A stretch of 64,000 nucleotides of DNA, taken from the NCBI GenBank assembly GCA_051294375.1, contig CM119269.1, positions 1,959,601 through 2,023,600 on the forward strand. Direction: 5' to 3'. The notes beneath the pieces were generated by a model, which was given only the letters and a program-made list of their open reading frames with translations, had not been told where the DNA came from and searched no databases. Positions 63,051 through 64,000 of the stretch are shown one piece after another. A program made the position numbers and the translations under genes. Numbering within the stretch: the first letter of the stretch is position 1; each line of letters opens with the position of its first letter. This DNA is from Paraspadella gotoi (Eukaryota > Chaetognatha).

Positions 63051-64000
63051 AGAAAAAAGAAGAAAAGAAAGAAAGAGCGCTGATGGTTTATAACGATATT
63101 TGAACGATTTAAACCGCATCGAGAGCGTACGCTATGAAAAAAAAGTCAATTTAATTGCCAAATTATTTCGCTGGTGCTATCATACTAATGATGGAGAGAT
63201 ATGTAGAAGTAAACATCAGTCACAATTTTTACAATTAAAAATTTGCAAATTTTGAAACATTTCTAAATTTCATTTTTTGATCAACTTGCTAAGAATTTCC
63301 AAGTAAGCATCGCATCTCTGTTTAATATCGAATCCTGTACATTCCTGTCCATAAATTATATGATATCATTGCTCTACGGTTGGGCAGTGGGTACATAGGA
63401 GAAAATTCATCATTGTTTGTCACAACGCGTTAACGGGCTCATTTGAATAAAAGCTATTAAAAAGTGTAATTAAATAAATACTTTGATTTTTTTTTAGTTT
63501 CTACCCTTTTATTAAAGAATTAAAAAAAGAATTTGATCAAAAGGTTGTACCAATTACCATAATAATCAAAACTACTTTCAGTTCGTTGACGTCATATAAT
63601 TGAAATAAGGCCTTGTAAGCCTTTGACTTTTTTTAACTGGTAAGCGAGTGATAGCTTCTATGAAATATTTAAAAGTAATAACTATAAAATTAAATCCCAT
63701 TTCCGTTACAATAATTTATTAATATGGAGTTATTAATAAAATAGCTCTAAGAAGGTACAATTAGACGATTCCATTTATCAAATAGTTGCAACAACGTGAT
63801 AAAACATCTCATGTAAAAATCCATTATAGTTCCTCCTCCGGTTTTATGTCATTAATTAGCTTGCCGAGTTCGAATTGTTATATTCAATAATTGTCCTAGT
63901 CGGAAATCATTTATATATCATTCCTAACGGTTAATCGTTCCAAAGACACTCCTCTTTGTGTTAAAAGTCAATTATTACATGGATACTTCGATTTTTTTTG
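63051..64000 (+). other. MEF2: MEF2 3' UTR and downstream DNA
   Basis: AT-rich sequence after the stop codon. Poly(A) signals AATAAA are at 63446-63451 and 63473-63478, so the transcript probably ends near 63470-63500. Nothing coding is seen from there to the window end. Confidence 0.6.
63446..63451 (+). terminator. Poly(A) signal AATAAA (first of two)
   Basis: AATAAA about 400 bp after the MEF2 stop codon, with a second at 63473-63478 followed by a T-rich stretch. Reasonable cleavage signals for the gene. Confidence 0.5.

Overview
The window is animal (metazoan) nuclear DNA from a draft assembly. It has large introns, canonical GT-AG splice sites, very dense simple-sequence repeats ((CT)n/(GA)n, (CTTT)n, (CGT)n/(GAC)n) and about two dozen N-gaps. 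The species cannot be named from the sequence. The only gene I can identify is MEF2 (myocyte enhancer factor 2) on the + strand, and its MADS-box exon is almost identical to that of other animals. The divergent middle of the protein and the ALNKKE start of the MEF2 domain fit an invertebrate; I would not go further.

Layout of the gene: the start-codon exon (the usual MGRKKIQI... exon) is not visible; it lies upstream of the window or in a gap. Exon 2 (12817-13020) carries most of the MADS box and MEF2 domain. Intron 2, about 36 kb as assembled, runs to exon 3 (49383-49541, end of the MEF2 domain), followed by exon 4 (49714-49969, Ala/Ser/Gly-rich). Three small candidate exons follow (52510-53051, less certain). 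The 3' part of the gene is a phase-consistent chain of five exons: 54729-54939 (5' side hidden in a gap), 61774-61939, 62044-62111, 62287-62427 and 62812-63050. It ends with the KSEP-SP phospho-sumoylation motif and the basic KKPR...W C-terminus. The 3' UTR has poly(A) signals at 63446 and 63473.

Much of the rest appears to be assembly structure. Four blocks are error-rich second copies of neighbouring sequence, with many one-base insertions and deletions. 3870-9330 repeats 9.9-13.9 kb, including a broken copy of exon 2. 26.75-31.86 kb repeats 20.1-23.6 kb. 38.57-41.0 kb repeats 41.05-43.13 kb. 45.42-48.9 kb repeats 44.05-45.39 kb directly and 48.9-50.23 kb in inverted orientation, including broken copies of exons 3 and 4. 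Each block lies next to, or a few kb after, a gap of exactly 25 N. The pattern fits gap filling or extension with uncorrected long reads rather than biology. If so, intron 2 is really much shorter than drawn and the broken exon copies are not paralogues.

Other content: a satellite with a nominal unit of about 600 bp at 23.65-26.75 and 31.86-34.85 kb; several minisatellites (periods 7, 18, 27, 47, 62, 69, 80 and 101 bp); a tRNA-like SINE-type element with A and B boxes and flanking (CGT)n tracts; and a possible regulatory cluster in intron 2 (seven CACGTG boxes and two DR1 nuclear-receptor elements, 15.3-17.9 kb). No other protein-coding gene, rRNA, complete tRNA, CRISPR array or recognisable transposase was found.
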